Positions 1 to 6,650 of a DNA stretch of 7,216 nucleotides are shown here, piece by piece; within the stretch, counting starts at the first letter, position 1; every line of letters starts with the position of its first letter. Position numbers and translations under genes: made by a program. The DNA is from an uncultured Mesorhizobium sp. (lineage in GTDB: Bacteria > Pseudomonadota > Alphaproteobacteria > Rhizobiales > Rhizobiaceae), in NCBI GenBank assembly GCA_950071955.1, contig CATMOC010000184.1:1-7216 (forward strand), read 5' to 3'. Below the pieces are notes generated by a model, which was given only the letters and a program-made list of their open reading frames with translations, had not been told where the DNA came from and searched no databases.

Positions 1-426
1 GCCCCAGGGCCGCTCCTTAAGGAAAGGAAACGACGCCCGGGTACAGCGCAGAGCGCCGACGTATTTAACGTCGAAGTCGCCCAAAAGATCGTCGTCCACG
101 ATAGTGTCGATGGGCCCGATCGCTCCAGGAGAACCGCCGGGCAACGACGCGCTGTTAACCAGGATATCCAGACCACCCAACTGGCTGGCGGCTTCGGCCA
201 TGACGCGGTCAACGTCTTCGCGGGAGGTGACGTCCAAGACCATGGGGATGATCCGGCGCCCCGTGATGTCTTCGATCTCTTTGGCGGCCTCTTCCAAGAC
301 GGATTTCGTCCGGGACGCGATCACAACATCGCAGCCTTCCCGGGCCAATTCCAGGGCGATGGCCTTGCCGATTCCTCGGCTGCCGCCACCCACAAATGCG
401 CGCTTGTCCTTGAGTCCTAGGTCCAT
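1..426 (-). CDS. SDR-family NAD(P)-dependent oxidoreductase, N-terminal 142 residues (3' end beyond window)
   Basis: This is the N-terminal half of a classical short-chain dehydrogenase/reductase, a cytosolic Rossmann enzyme that oxidises or reduces an alcohol/carbonyl substrate with NAD(P). The frame is open from the ATG at 424-426 to the window edge. Residues 13-20 read GGGSRGIG, the nucleotide-binding glycine motif, with Gly where Thr is usual. Arg39 after the second strand (ASRT) hints at NADP preference. Asp65 (LDV) is the adenine-contacting acid. Residues 91-94 read NSAS where most members have NNAG, and Lys121 (FDVKYVG) sits where the catalytic-tetrad Asn is common. The Ser-Tyr-Lys active site would lie outside the window, so activity and substrate cannot be judged. 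The start is supported by a good Shine-Dalgarno. It follows the TerC/MFS chimera by 73 bases on the same strand. Its mixed codon use (TTG, GTT, TCT, CCT) seems less GC-biased than valS, which may mean separate ancestry; that is inference. Confidence 0.88.
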   Translation of the reverse strand, partial: MDLGLKDKRAFVGGGSRGIGKAIALELAREGCDVVIASRTKSVLEEAAKEIEDITGRRIIPMVLDVTSREDVDRVMAEAASQLGGLDILVNSASLPGGSPGAIGPIDTIVDDDLLGDFDVKYVGALRCTRASFPFLKERPWG

Positions 427-434
427 GTTTCAGT

Positions 435-443
435 CTCCTCTCT
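435..443 (-). promoter_or_regulatory. Ribosome binding site of the SDR gene
   Basis: On the minus strand AGAGAGGAG lies just upstream of the SDR ATG, with GGAG (435-438) 8 bases from the start codon. This is the usual spacing and fixes the start at 426. Confidence 0.6.
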
Positions 444-499
444 GGCCGCTGATTGTCGCCCACGATCGGGTTCCGATGGGCTCACATGCTTGGCGCATT

Positions 500-1072
500 C
501 TACACAACGCCAGTTTCAGCGGCAATCGTGCTGGGGCCGGCCATCCCGCCTGGCCGGGCCTTGATCAGGGCCAGCACCGATAGCACGGGCAGGGCCATCA
601 TTACCAGCATGCCAGCGGTGTAGCTGCCGGTCAGGTCGCGGATATAGCCGGACACCCAACCGCCGAGCGCCATGCCGACGACCGCGAACTGGTCGACGAT
701 CTTCACCCCGGGCACGATCAGCGACAGTCGCATGACGATCGCACCGACGATGCCGTAGAAGAGCACGCGGTACTGCGCTTCGGGCGGGACCCGGAAGTAG
801 GTGAAGATGAGCGCGATGACGAAGATGTTGTCGAGCGAAAGCGCCTGTTCCACCAGATAGCCGGTGAGGAACTCCGCGCCGCGGGTCGGCCCCGCGAAAT
901 AGAAGACGCCGGCGGCAAAGAGCATCGCCAGCGAAACGTAGCCGCCTACAGTGACCAGCGCCTCCCGTTTCGAGATGACGTGGTCCTTCCGGTGGAGGAC
1001 GAACAGATCGAAAAAAAGGATCGCGGCGACGAACGCCAGGAAACCGGGCCAAAGCCACTCATGATGGATCAT
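500..1072 (-). CDS. Chimeric membrane ORF: TerC-family N-terminus fused to an MFS-transporter C-terminus
   Basis: A 190-residue ORF in two parts. Residues 1 to ~115 match the TerC/Alx family of integral membrane proteins (tellurite resistance and Mn/metal efflux): a first helix with FFDLFV (Asp22), HVISKREAL (Glu37), a second helix, the hallmark EQALSLDNIFV (75-85, Asp81), FTYFRVP and QYRVLFYGIVGAIVMR. Full TerC proteins are roughly 300 residues with a second helical half; here that is missing. From about residue 132 to 171 the protein instead reads GMALGGWVSGYIRDLTGSY then a hydrophobic helix, the typical end of helix 11 and start of helix 12 in MFS transporters. The tail (172-190) is non-conserved. 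Frame and stop (TAG at 500-502) are intact, so it could be expressed as a hybrid, but neither activity is expected. The Shine-Dalgarno before the ATG is weak. It could be a decayed fusion pseudogene or an assembly joint. Confidence 0.75.
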   Translation of the reverse strand: MIHHEWLWPGFLAFVAAILFFDLFVLHRKDHVISKREALVTVGGYVSLAMLFAAGVFYFAGPTRGAEFLTGYLVEQALSLDNIFVIALIFTYFRVPPEAQYRVLFYGIVGAIVMRLSLIVPGVKIVDQFAVVGMALGGWVSGYIRDLTGSYTAGMLVMMALPVLSVLALIKARPGGMAGPSTIAAETGVV

Positions 1073-1125
1073 TGAAAAGGATGCAGGTTGCGCCGCGTCA
1101 GCGCGCTGTCGATCGGTCCGACATC

Positions 1126-1145
1126 ACAGGCGACGCCTCGCCTGT
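1126..1145 (-). terminator. Candidate hairpin downstream of valS
   Basis: ACAGGCGA (1126-1133) and TCGCCTGT (1138-1145) form a perfect 8-bp stem with a 4-base loop, 103 bases past the valS stop codon. No T-tract follows on the minus strand, so intrinsic termination is unproven; it could be a transcript-end stabilising or Rho-associated hairpin. The rest of the 175-base valS to terC gap holds a short GC-rich repeat (GGGCCCGGCCCGGG, 1151-1164) and no other element I can support. Confidence 0.35.
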
Positions 1146-1247
1146 CAGAGGGGCCCGGCCCGGGTGACGCGTCCTATGTGCGCCCGAACCCGCTGGTTTG
1201 CAAGGCCGGACCGGACTTGCCCGATCGGAGTCCGGGCCGGGACAGGC

Positions 1248-4157
1248 TCAGATCGCCGACCTGACCCGTTCCAGCGCCACCTTCAGGCGGGCCAGCATGG
1301 CCTTGAACTCGTCCAGCTTCTCGCGTTCGGCCGCGACGATTTCTTCCGGTGCGTTGGCGACGAACTTCTCGTTGGAAAGCTTTTTCTCGATACGGGAGAT
1401 CTCGCCCTCGGTCTTGGCGATTTCCTTGCCGATGCGGGCTTCCTCCGCGGTGAGATCGATCAGGCCGCCGAGCGGCAGGCAGAAGGTCGCCTCGCCGACG
1501 ACGATCTGCGCTGAGCCTTTCGGTGCCTCGACGTCGGAGTCGGTGATATCGCCGATACGCGCCAACCGGCGGATCGCGGGACCATGCCGGCTGATGCGTT
1601 CCCGGGTCTCCGAAGATGCGCCGACAACGACCAACGGCGCGATCGCCGCCGGCGGCACGTTCATCTCGGAGCGGACCGAGCGGATTCCCGATACGAGTTC
1701 GACGAGCCAGTTGATCTCGGCCGCTGCGTCGGCGTCCTCGAAATCGGGAGCCGGCCAGGACGTCAGCGCCAGCACATCCTCCCGCTGCGAGCCTTCCGGT
1801 GCCGTCAGCGCCCAGAGTTCCTCCGTCATGAATGGCATCATCGGGTGGAGGAGCTTGTAGATCTCGTCGAGCACATGGGCGACGCAGGCGCGGGCCTCGG
1901 CCTTGGCTGCTTCGTCTTCACCGGCGAAGACAGGCTTCAGGAGTTCGAGATACCAGTCGCAGAAGAGGTTCCACACGAAGCGATAGGCCGCACCCGCCGC
2001 ATCGTTGAAGCGGAAAGCTTCGATGCTCCCGGTCACCTCGCGGATGGCGCGGGTCAGTTCGGTCAGTATCCAGCGATTGACCGTCAACTTTGCATCGTGC
2101 GGGCGGAACGACGGATCGAGCCCGGCCCCGTTCATCCCGGCGAAGCGCGTCGCGTTCCACAGCTTGGTGCCGAAATTGCGGTAGCCGGCGACGCGCGCGG
2201 GATCGAGCTTCACGTCCCTGCCCTGCGCCGCCATGATGGCAAGCGTGAAGCGCAGGGCGTCGGCGCCGTATTCGTCGATCAGTTCCAGTGGATCGATGAC
2301 GTTGCCCTTGGACTTCGACATCTTGGCGCCGTCCTTGTCGCGCACCAGCGCGTGGACATAGACGGTGTGGAAGGGTTCCTGCTCGGTGAAGTGCAGACCC
2401 ATCATCATCATCCGGGCGACCCAGAAGAAGATGATGTCGAAGCCGGTCACCAGAACCGAGGTCGGATAGTAGGTCTTCAGTTCCTCGGTCTCGTCGGGCC
2501 ATCCGAGCGTCGAGAACGGCCACAGGGCGGAGGAGAACCAGGTGTCGAGCACGTCCTCGTCGCGCATCAGGATCTCGCCCGGCGCGAAGTTCTCGAGCTT
2601 GTCCTCGACCCAGGCCTTCCAGGGCGTGTCGACGGCGAGATAGTATTCGACCGCCTCGTCTAGCGCTTCCTTCTCGGTCCTGGCGACGAAGATGTGGCCG
2701 TCCGGGCCGTACCAGGCCGGGATCTGGTGGCCCCACCAGAGCTGGCGCGAAATGCACCAGGGCTGGATGTTCTCCATCCAGTCGAAATAGGTCTTCTCCC
2801 AATTCTTGGGCACAAAATTCGTGCGCCCCTCGCGCACCGAGGCGATCGCCGGCTTGGCCAGCGTCTCGGCGTCGGCGAACCACTGGTCGGTGAGCATCGG
2901 CTCGATGACGACGCCGGATCGGTCGCCGAAGGGCTGCATGATCTTCCTGTTCTCGACGAGCGGAACCGCGTTGCCGTCGGCGTCCGTGACGCTGACCGCG
3001 AGGCCTTCCGTGGTGATGGCCTCCACGATCAGCCTGCGCGCTTCGTAGCGGTCGAGACCCCGGTAGGCATCGGGGACCAGATTGAGCGCGTCGACATCGG
3101 ATTCGGACGGCAAATCTCCGCTGCGTGCGATCTCCAGCGCCGCGGCCGCGCACACCGCATAGGGCTCGCCGTCGTCGCGCATCGCCGCCTTGGTGTCCAT
3201 CAGGCGATAGAGCGGGATGCCGTTGCGGCGGGCGACCTGATAGTCGTTGAAATCGTGCGCGCCGGTGATCTTGACCGCGCCCGAGCCGAAGGCAGGATCC
3301 GGGTACTCGTCGGTGATGATGGGGATCAGCCGCCGGTGTTCCTTCGGCCCGACGGGGATCTCGCAGAGCTTTCCGACAATCGGCGCATAGCGCTCGTCCG
3401 ACGGATGAACCGCCACCGCCCCATCGCCCAGCATGGTCTCGGGCCGGGTCGTCGCAATCGAGATGTAGTCGCGTTCCTCCTCGATGGTGACGTTTCCGTC
3501 CGCGTCCTTCTCCACGTAGCGATAGGTCTCGCCGCCGGCCAGCGGATACTTGAAGTGCCACATGTGGCCGTCGGCTTCGCGGTTCTCCACCTCCAGATCG
3601 GAGATCGCGGTCTCGAATTCCGGATCCCAATTGACCAGCCGCTTGCCGCGGAAGATCAGGCCCTGCCTGTAGAGGTTGACGAACACTTCTATGACGGCGC
3701 GGGAGAGGCCCTCGTCCATGGTGAAGCGCTCGCGCGACCAGTCGCACGACGCACCGAGCCGCTTCAGCTGGTTGACGATCGTGCCGCCGGATTCGGCCTT
3801 CCACTGCCAGACGCGATCGACGAAATCCTCGCGCGTGAGGTCGCGGCGGTGGATCTGCTGTTCCATCAGCCGGCGCTCGACGACCATCTGGGTGGCGATC
3901 CCCGCGTGGTCCATTCCTGGCTGCCACAGGACGTTCTTGCCGCGCATGCGCTCGAAACGGACGAGGATGTCCTGCAGCGTGTTGTTGAGCGCGTGGCCCA
4001 TATGGAGCGAGCCGGTCACGTTCGGCGGCGGGATCACGATGGTGAAGGCCTCGGCGCCGTGCGCTGCTCCGGCGCCGGCACGGAACGCGTGCTCCTCCTC
4101 CCAGCGGCGGGCTATCTTGGGCTCGACGCTCCTGGCGTCGTAGGTCTTGTCCAGCAT
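1248..4157 (-). CDS. valS: Valine--tRNA ligase (valyl-tRNA synthetase)
   Basis: Class Ia aminoacyl-tRNA synthetase, 969 residues, full length. It activates valine with ATP, charges tRNA-Val in the cytoplasm, and hydrolyses mischarged Thr-tRNA. The HIGH signature is HMGH (52-55) after PPPNVTGS. The zinc-independent Rossmann core contains GMDHAGIATQ (81-90) and NWDPEF. The CP1 editing domain carries ATTRPETMLGD (235-245), AVHPSDERY and GAHDFNDY (299-306). The core resumes with WCISRQLWWGHQIPAW (467-482), DVLDTWFSSALWPFSTLGWP (535-554) and GFDIIFFW; KMSKS is at 612-616. An anticodon-binding helical domain follows (~690-840, with NLFCDWYLELLKP at 730-742). The last ~65 residues (904-969) are the charged coiled-coil tRNA-binding arm found in bacterial ValRS. 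The start MLDKTYDARSVEPK fits the family. No strong Shine-Dalgarno precedes it. It lies 119 bases after popZ with its own candidate promoter. No inactivating changes seen. Confidence 0.98.
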   Translation of the reverse strand: MLDKTYDARSVEPKIARRWEEEHAFRAGAGAAHGAEAFTIVIPPPNVTGSLHMGHALNNTLQDILVRFERMRGKNVLWQPGMDHAGIATQMVVERRLMEQQIHRRDLTREDFVDRVWQWKAESGGTIVNQLKRLGASCDWSRERFTMDEGLSRAVIEVFVNLYRQGLIFRGKRLVNWDPEFETAISDLEVENREADGHMWHFKYPLAGGETYRYVEKDADGNVTIEEERDYISIATTRPETMLGDGAVAVHPSDERYAPIVGKLCEIPVGPKEHRRLIPIITDEYPDPAFGSGAVKITGAHDFNDYQVARRNGIPLYRLMDTKAAMRDDGEPYAVCAAAALEIARSGDLPSESDVDALNLVPDAYRGLDRYEARRLIVEAITTEGLAVSVTDADGNAVPLVENRKIMQPFGDRSGVVIEPMLTDQWFADAETLAKPAIASVREGRTNFVPKNWEKTYFDWMENIQPWCISRQLWWGHQIPAWYGPDGHIFVARTEKEALDEAVEYYLAVDTPWKAWVEDKLENFAPGEILMRDEDVLDTWFSSALWPFSTLGWPDETEELKTYYPTSVLVTGFDIIFFWVARMMMMGLHFTEQEPFHTVYVHALVRDKDGAKMSKSKGNVIDPLELIDEYGADALRFTLAIMAAQGRDVKLDPARVAGYRNFGTKLWNATRFAGMNGAGLDPSFRPHDAKLTVNRWILTELTRAIREVTGSIEAFRFNDAAGAAYRFVWNLFCDWYLELLKPVFAGEDEAAKAEARACVAHVLDEIYKLLHPMMPFMTEELWALTAPEGSQREDVLALTSWPAPDFEDADAAAEINWLVELVSGIRSVRSEMNVPPAAIAPLVVVGASSETRERISRHGPAIRRLARIGDITDSDVEAPKGSAQIVVGEATFCLPLGGLIDLTAEEARIGKEIAKTEGEISRIEKKLSNEKFVANAPEEIVAAEREKLDEFKAMLARLKVALERVRSAI

Positions 4158-4193
4158 GTCGGGATGTCCGCGCTCGCGAAATTCAGAGCCCGG

Positions 4194-4222
4194 TGTAAAG
4201 CCGAAGGGTCATGGCAAGTCAA
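4194..4222 (-). promoter_or_regulatory. Candidate sigma70-type promoter for valS
   Basis: Reading the minus strand, TTGACT (4217-4222) resembles a -35 box and TTTACA (4194-4199) a weak -10 box, separated by 17 bases. Transcription would start near 4187 and give a leader of about 30 bases to the valS ATG. The -35 is strong, the -10 matches consensus at only about three positions. This suggests valS can be transcribed independently of popZ. Confidence 0.42.
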
Positions 4223-4249
4223 CCGCAGCCGATCGAAGCCGGTTGCTGC
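4220..4249. repeat. Overlapping inverted repeats in the popZ-valS gap
   Basis: CAACCG (4220-4225) pairs with CGGTTG (4240-4245), and the overlapping GCAGC (4225-4229) pairs with GCTGC (4245-4249). The two stems share bases and cannot form together. The first overlaps the proposed valS -35 box. No T-tract follows, so a popZ terminator is only one possible reading. Confidence 0.3.
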
Positions 4250-4276
4250 CCTATGCCGTCGCGGCAAAGGCGGCGG

Positions 4277-4996
4277 TCAGCTGCCGCGCGCGACGCGCTC
4301 GATCTCCTCCCGGACGAGTTTCTCGACGATCGTGGGGAGATTGTTGTCGAGCCATTCCTGCAGCATAGGCCGCATCATCTCCGCCGCCATGTCGTCGAAG
4401 CTGCGCTGGCGGCTGGCCATGAAGGCCTGGGACAGTTCGCCGAACGCCGCGGCGACCTGGCGGCCAGTGTGTTCGGATATGATGGACGGCTTGTCGGCGG
4501 GCGGTTGGGTGGTGCCTTCCGACGACGAGGCATCCGAATTCGCCGCTGCCGGCACTTGCATCTCATCCTCTTCGGTCATTGTGCCGAGGAGATCGTCGGC
4601 CAGATCGATTGCAGGCTCTTCCGCGAGTTCCTCCGGCTCGTCCGGACCGACCTGTTCGGTCGCGCCGACCTCGGGAACCACCGCTGCCTGCGGTCTTGCC
4701 GTCTCGAGCGCTTCGCCCATGTCCCGCAGCGTCACGTCCGGGGCCTGCAATTCCGGGACTTCGGCGGTTGACCGGTTCTCCGGCGCCGGAACGTCGAACT
4801 CCCTGCGGAAGGCCTCGACGTCGCTCTTGCGCGGCGCGCTGTGTGCCACGAAAGGGGTGGCTTCCGCGTCGGGTTTGCGGACCTGGTCGCTGTCTTCGAT
4901 GATGCGGCGAATGGAGGCGAGGATTTCCTCCATCGACGGCTCGCGTTGCGCGCCACCGGTTTGTGGCATCTTCAATTCCGCCGCTGGGCTAGCCAT
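4277..4996 (-). CDS. popZ: PopZ, polar organising protein (DUF2497 family)
   Basis: PopZ is an alphaproteobacterial scaffold that self-assembles at cell poles and, in Caulobacter, captures ParB-parS and many cell-cycle regulators. With the start chosen here it has 239 residues. A short N-terminal conserved helix, PSMEEILASIRRIIEDSD (20-37), is the client-binding segment. Residues ~38-172 form a low-complexity linker rich in Pro, Glu and Asp (for example DEPEELAEEP). The conserved C-terminal oligomerisation region (~182-234) has AFGELSQAF, MAAEMMRPMLQEWLDNNLP and IVEKLVREEIERV. Caulobacter PopZ is about 177 residues, so this linker is longer, as I recall for other Rhizobiales. Start choice: three in-frame ATGs occur at 5011, 5005 and 4996; only the third has GGAG at a proper distance (9 bases). 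The gene sits 148 bases after the tolC stop and 119 bases before valS. Assignment is secure from both terminal motifs. Confidence 0.93.
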   Translation of the reverse strand: MASPAAELKMPQTGGAQREPSMEEILASIRRIIEDSDQVRKPDAEATPFVAHSAPRKSDVEAFRREFDVPAPENRSTAEVPELQAPDVTLRDMGEALETARPQAAVVPEVGATEQVGPDEPEELAEEPAIDLADDLLGTMTEEDEMQVPAAANSDASSSEGTTQPPADKPSIISEHTGRQVAAAFGELSQAFMASRQRSFDDMAAEMMRPMLQEWLDNNLPTIVEKLVREEIERVARGS

Positions 4997-5005
4997 CGTC
5001 CGCAT

Positions 5006-5009
5006 CTCC
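5006..5009 (-). promoter_or_regulatory. Ribosome binding site favouring the third ATG of popZ
   Basis: GGAG on the minus strand lies 9 bases upstream of the ATG at 4996, but directly abuts the ATG at 5005 and lies inside the reading frame opened by the ATG at 5011. The arrangement favours a product beginning MASPAAEL over one beginning MEMRTM. Confidence 0.5.
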
Positions 5010-5063
5010 ATTCCGCTCGGGAATACGACCCCGAATCAATGCGAAAAGCCTAGCGGAGGGAAC

Positions 5064-5085
5064 GCCGCGAGAGAATCCCCGCGGC
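5064..5085. repeat. Hairpin in the popZ leader region
   Basis: GCCGCG (5064-5069) and CGCGGC (5080-5085) can form a 6-bp stem with a 10-base loop about 70 bases upstream of the popZ start. It may be leader structure or chance in GC-rich DNA. Confidence 0.25.
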
Positions 5086-5116
5086 AGCGGAGATTTGGTT
5101 TCGCACAAGATTGGGC

Positions 5117-5143
5117 CGGGAATTATCCCGCGGCAGAGCCGCG
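5117..5143 (-). terminator. Candidate hairpins immediately after the tolC stop
   Basis: CGCGGC (5129-5134) and GCCGCG (5138-5143) form a 6-bp stem with a 3-base loop beginning one base past the tolC stop. A second small stem, CGGGA/TCCCG (5117-5121 and 5126-5130), overlaps it by two bases. Neither is followed by a T-tract on the minus strand, so termination is tentative. The remaining tolC-popZ gap presumably holds the popZ promoter, but I see no convincing -35/-10 pair. Confidence 0.3.
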
Positions 5144-5144
5144 C

Positions 5145-6509
5145 TCAGCGGCTGTCCGGCGTGCGCAGGCCGAACCACTTGTCCTTGACCGCTTCGTAAT
5201 GCTCCTCCGGCCGGTACTCGGTGACCTGGAGGCCGAGGCGCTGGGCGCTGAGTTCTCCCACGGCGGAGAGGATGGCGAAGCTCGCCAGAACGTAGTCGTG
5301 CTCGGCGCTCACCTGATTGATCTGAGCGGTGATGACGTCCGCCTGCGCGTTCAGCACGTCGAGCGTGGTGCGCTGTCCCACGTTCCGCTCCTCGCTCACG
5401 CCCTCGAGCGCAAGCTGGGCGGCCGAAATCAGTTCGCGGTTCGCCGCTACCAGTTCCGCGCCGGCATCGTACTGCGCCCAGGCAGAGGTGACCGCCGCGC
5501 GAACCTGGTCGAGCGCGACATCGACCTCGATCCGTGCCTGGCCGAGCGATTCCTTGGACTGCCTGACCAGCGCGGAAGCGCGTCCGCCCTGATAGATCGG
5601 AATGGACAGGCTGATGCCGATACTGCCGACGGTCGAACCGCCGTTCGTGCCGATGTCGGGCGTGCGATCGCTGAAGCTCCTCGACACGCCCGCGCTGGCG
5701 CTGACGCCCGGAAGCATCGCTCCCTCGGCCGAGTTCACCGAGAAGCCAGCCGAATCCACGAGGTGGCGGGTGGCGAGGATGGCGGGATGCTGGGCGATTG
5801 CCTGCGAGACCGCGGCTCCCAGATCGTTCGGCAGCAGCTTCGCCAGCGGCCTCACCGGCTGAAGATTGTTCGGTTCGTCGCCGACGATCTGCCGGTAAAT
5901 TGCAGCGCTGGAGGCAGCCTGTGCGCGCGCTGCCGTGCGTTGCGCGACCGCCGAGGAACGGCTGGCTTCGGCCTGCGCCACGTCGGTTCTCGTGCCCTCG
6001 CCGACCTCGAAGCGCGACCGCGCGGCCCGGACCTGCTCTTCGAGGAATTCGAGGTTGCGCTCGCGCAGCACCGCGATCTGCCGGTCGCGGATCACGTCCA
6101 GATAGGCCGCGGCGGCGTTGTAGAGGATGTTCTGCTCGGTGTTTCGCAGCGACTCGCGCGACGCAAAGACGCGCGACTTGGCCGATAGGACGTTGTTCTT
6201 CGTCTGAAAGCCGTCGAAGAGGGTCTGGTTGATCTGAACCCCGAAGGAGCCCGTCCTCAGGTCGGTTCCGGAACTGTTCTGGTAGTTCAGCGAGCCGGTC
6301 GCGGCGATCGTGGGACGGTAGCCGGACTTGGCGATCGGCACGTTCTCATCGGTCACGCGAACGCCGGCCCGGGCCGAATTCAATTCAGAATTGTTCTGGT
6401 AGGCTCGGGTCAAGGCCCCGAAGATGGTCTCGGCACTGGCGGTGCCCGGGAAGGCCAAGGCGACCGAGACCAACAACGCTGCACACAGCTTTTTGCTCAT
6501 CGACGCCAC
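5145..6509 (-). CDS. tolC: TolC-family outer membrane efflux/secretion channel
   Basis: Outer-membrane factor forming the trimeric beta-barrel plus periplasmic alpha-tunnel exit duct for type I secretion and RND/ABC efflux pumps. With the GTG start it is 454 residues, normal for the family. A signal peptide (Lys-Lys, hydrophobic core, PGTASA) is predicted to be cleaved after residue 26, giving ETIFGALTRAY. Two homologous OEP halves are visible: the strand motif NQTLFDGFQTK (94-104) mirrors LSIPIYQGGR (301-310), and FEVGEGTRTDVAQAEA (167-182) mirrors NVGQRTTLDVLNAQAD (376-391). The charged tail (EYRPEEHYEAVKDKWFGL) is typical of alphaproteobacterial members. Start choice: GAGAGGA lies 6 bases before GTG 6507-6509, but 15 bases before the ATG at 6500. 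An in-frame ATG at 6551 would add residues before the signal peptide and is less likely. No pump or adaptor gene is adjacent, so it probably serves several partners. Confidence 0.94.
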   Translation of the reverse strand: MASMSKKLCAALLVSVALAFPGTASAETIFGALTRAYQNNSELNSARAGVRVTDENVPIAKSGYRPTIAATGSLNYQNSSGTDLRTGSFGVQINQTLFDGFQTKNNVLSAKSRVFASRESLRNTEQNILYNAAAAYLDVIRDRQIAVLRERNLEFLEEQVRAARSRFEVGEGTRTDVAQAEASRSSAVAQRTAARAQAASSAAIYRQIVGDEPNNLQPVRPLAKLLPNDLGAAVSQAIAQHPAILATRHLVDSAGFSVNSAEGAMLPGVSASAGVSRSFSDRTPDIGTNGGSTVGSIGISLSIPIYQGGRASALVRQSKESLGQARIEVDVALDQVRAAVTSAWAQYDAGAELVAANRELISAAQLALEGVSEERNVGQRTTLDVLNAQADVITAQINQVSAEHDYVLASFAILSAVGELSAQRLGLQVTEYRPEEHYEAVKDKWFGLRTPDSR

Positions 6510-6515
6510 GACTAT

Positions 6516-6522
6516 TCCTCTC
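6516..6522 (-). promoter_or_regulatory. Ribosome binding site deciding the tolC start
   Basis: GAGAGGA on the minus strand is spaced 6 bases from an in-frame GTG (6507-6509) and 15 from the next ATG (6498-6500). The spacing favours GTG initiation; both starts keep the whole signal peptide. Confidence 0.55.
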
Positions 6523-6640
6523 GACACCACCGGAACCGCCGCCTCCGCCAACTCGCGGAATCAGCGACCCGGTGCACCTAACACGTCAGCCCGGCCCTCG
6601 CCCATGCGAAACGCCAAGCGGCGCCGCGAATGTCTTTCCG

Positions 6641-6650
6641 TGTTGCAACA
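6641..6650. promoter_or_regulatory. Palindrome TGTTGCAACA upstream of tolC
   Basis: A perfect 10-base palindrome, extending to 14 bases with one mismatched pair (6639-6652), sits 29 bases after the methyltransferase stop and about 130 bases before the tolC start. It could be an operator for a dimeric repressor. It is AT-richer than its surroundings, but no flanking promoter is clear, so function is only inferred. Confidence 0.25.

Noticed and set aside
209..463. An 84-codon minus-strand frame overlapping the SDR gene
   Set aside because: The SDR frame starting at 426 has the NAD(P) motif and a ribosome site; this one is an out-of-frame shadow.
516..1058. A 180-codon minus-strand frame overlapping the TerC/MFS ORF
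   Set aside because: The alternative frame is Arg/His/Pro-rich, whereas the chosen frame shows clear TerC and MFS helices.
1151..1164. GGGCCCGGCCCGGG as a second terminator after valS
   Set aside because: Only 4-5 bp can pair with tiny loops and no T-run follows; likely GC-rich chance.
2401..2410. CATCATCATC run as a microsatellite
   Set aside because: It encodes the MMMM of ARMMMMG in valS, a normal coding stretch.
1584..2663. A 359-codon plus-strand frame opposite valS
   Set aside because: Antisense shadow of valS with low-complexity composition and no plausible ribosome site.
1918..3927. A 669-codon minus-strand frame inside valS
   Set aside because: It is out of frame with valS, which has every expected motif; the shadow is extremely Arg-rich and matches nothing.
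4158..4276. T-box or other tRNA-sensing leader before valS
   Set aside because: The likely leader is only about 30 bases, with no specifier stem or T-box sequence; such leaders are mainly found in Gram-positive bacteria.
2694..6188. A 1164-codon open frame on the plus strand
   Set aside because: It runs antisense across valS, popZ and most of tolC, including their gaps. Long antisense frames are expected in GC-rich DNA, and the translation is Arg/Gly/Val/Asp-rich with no recognisable domain.
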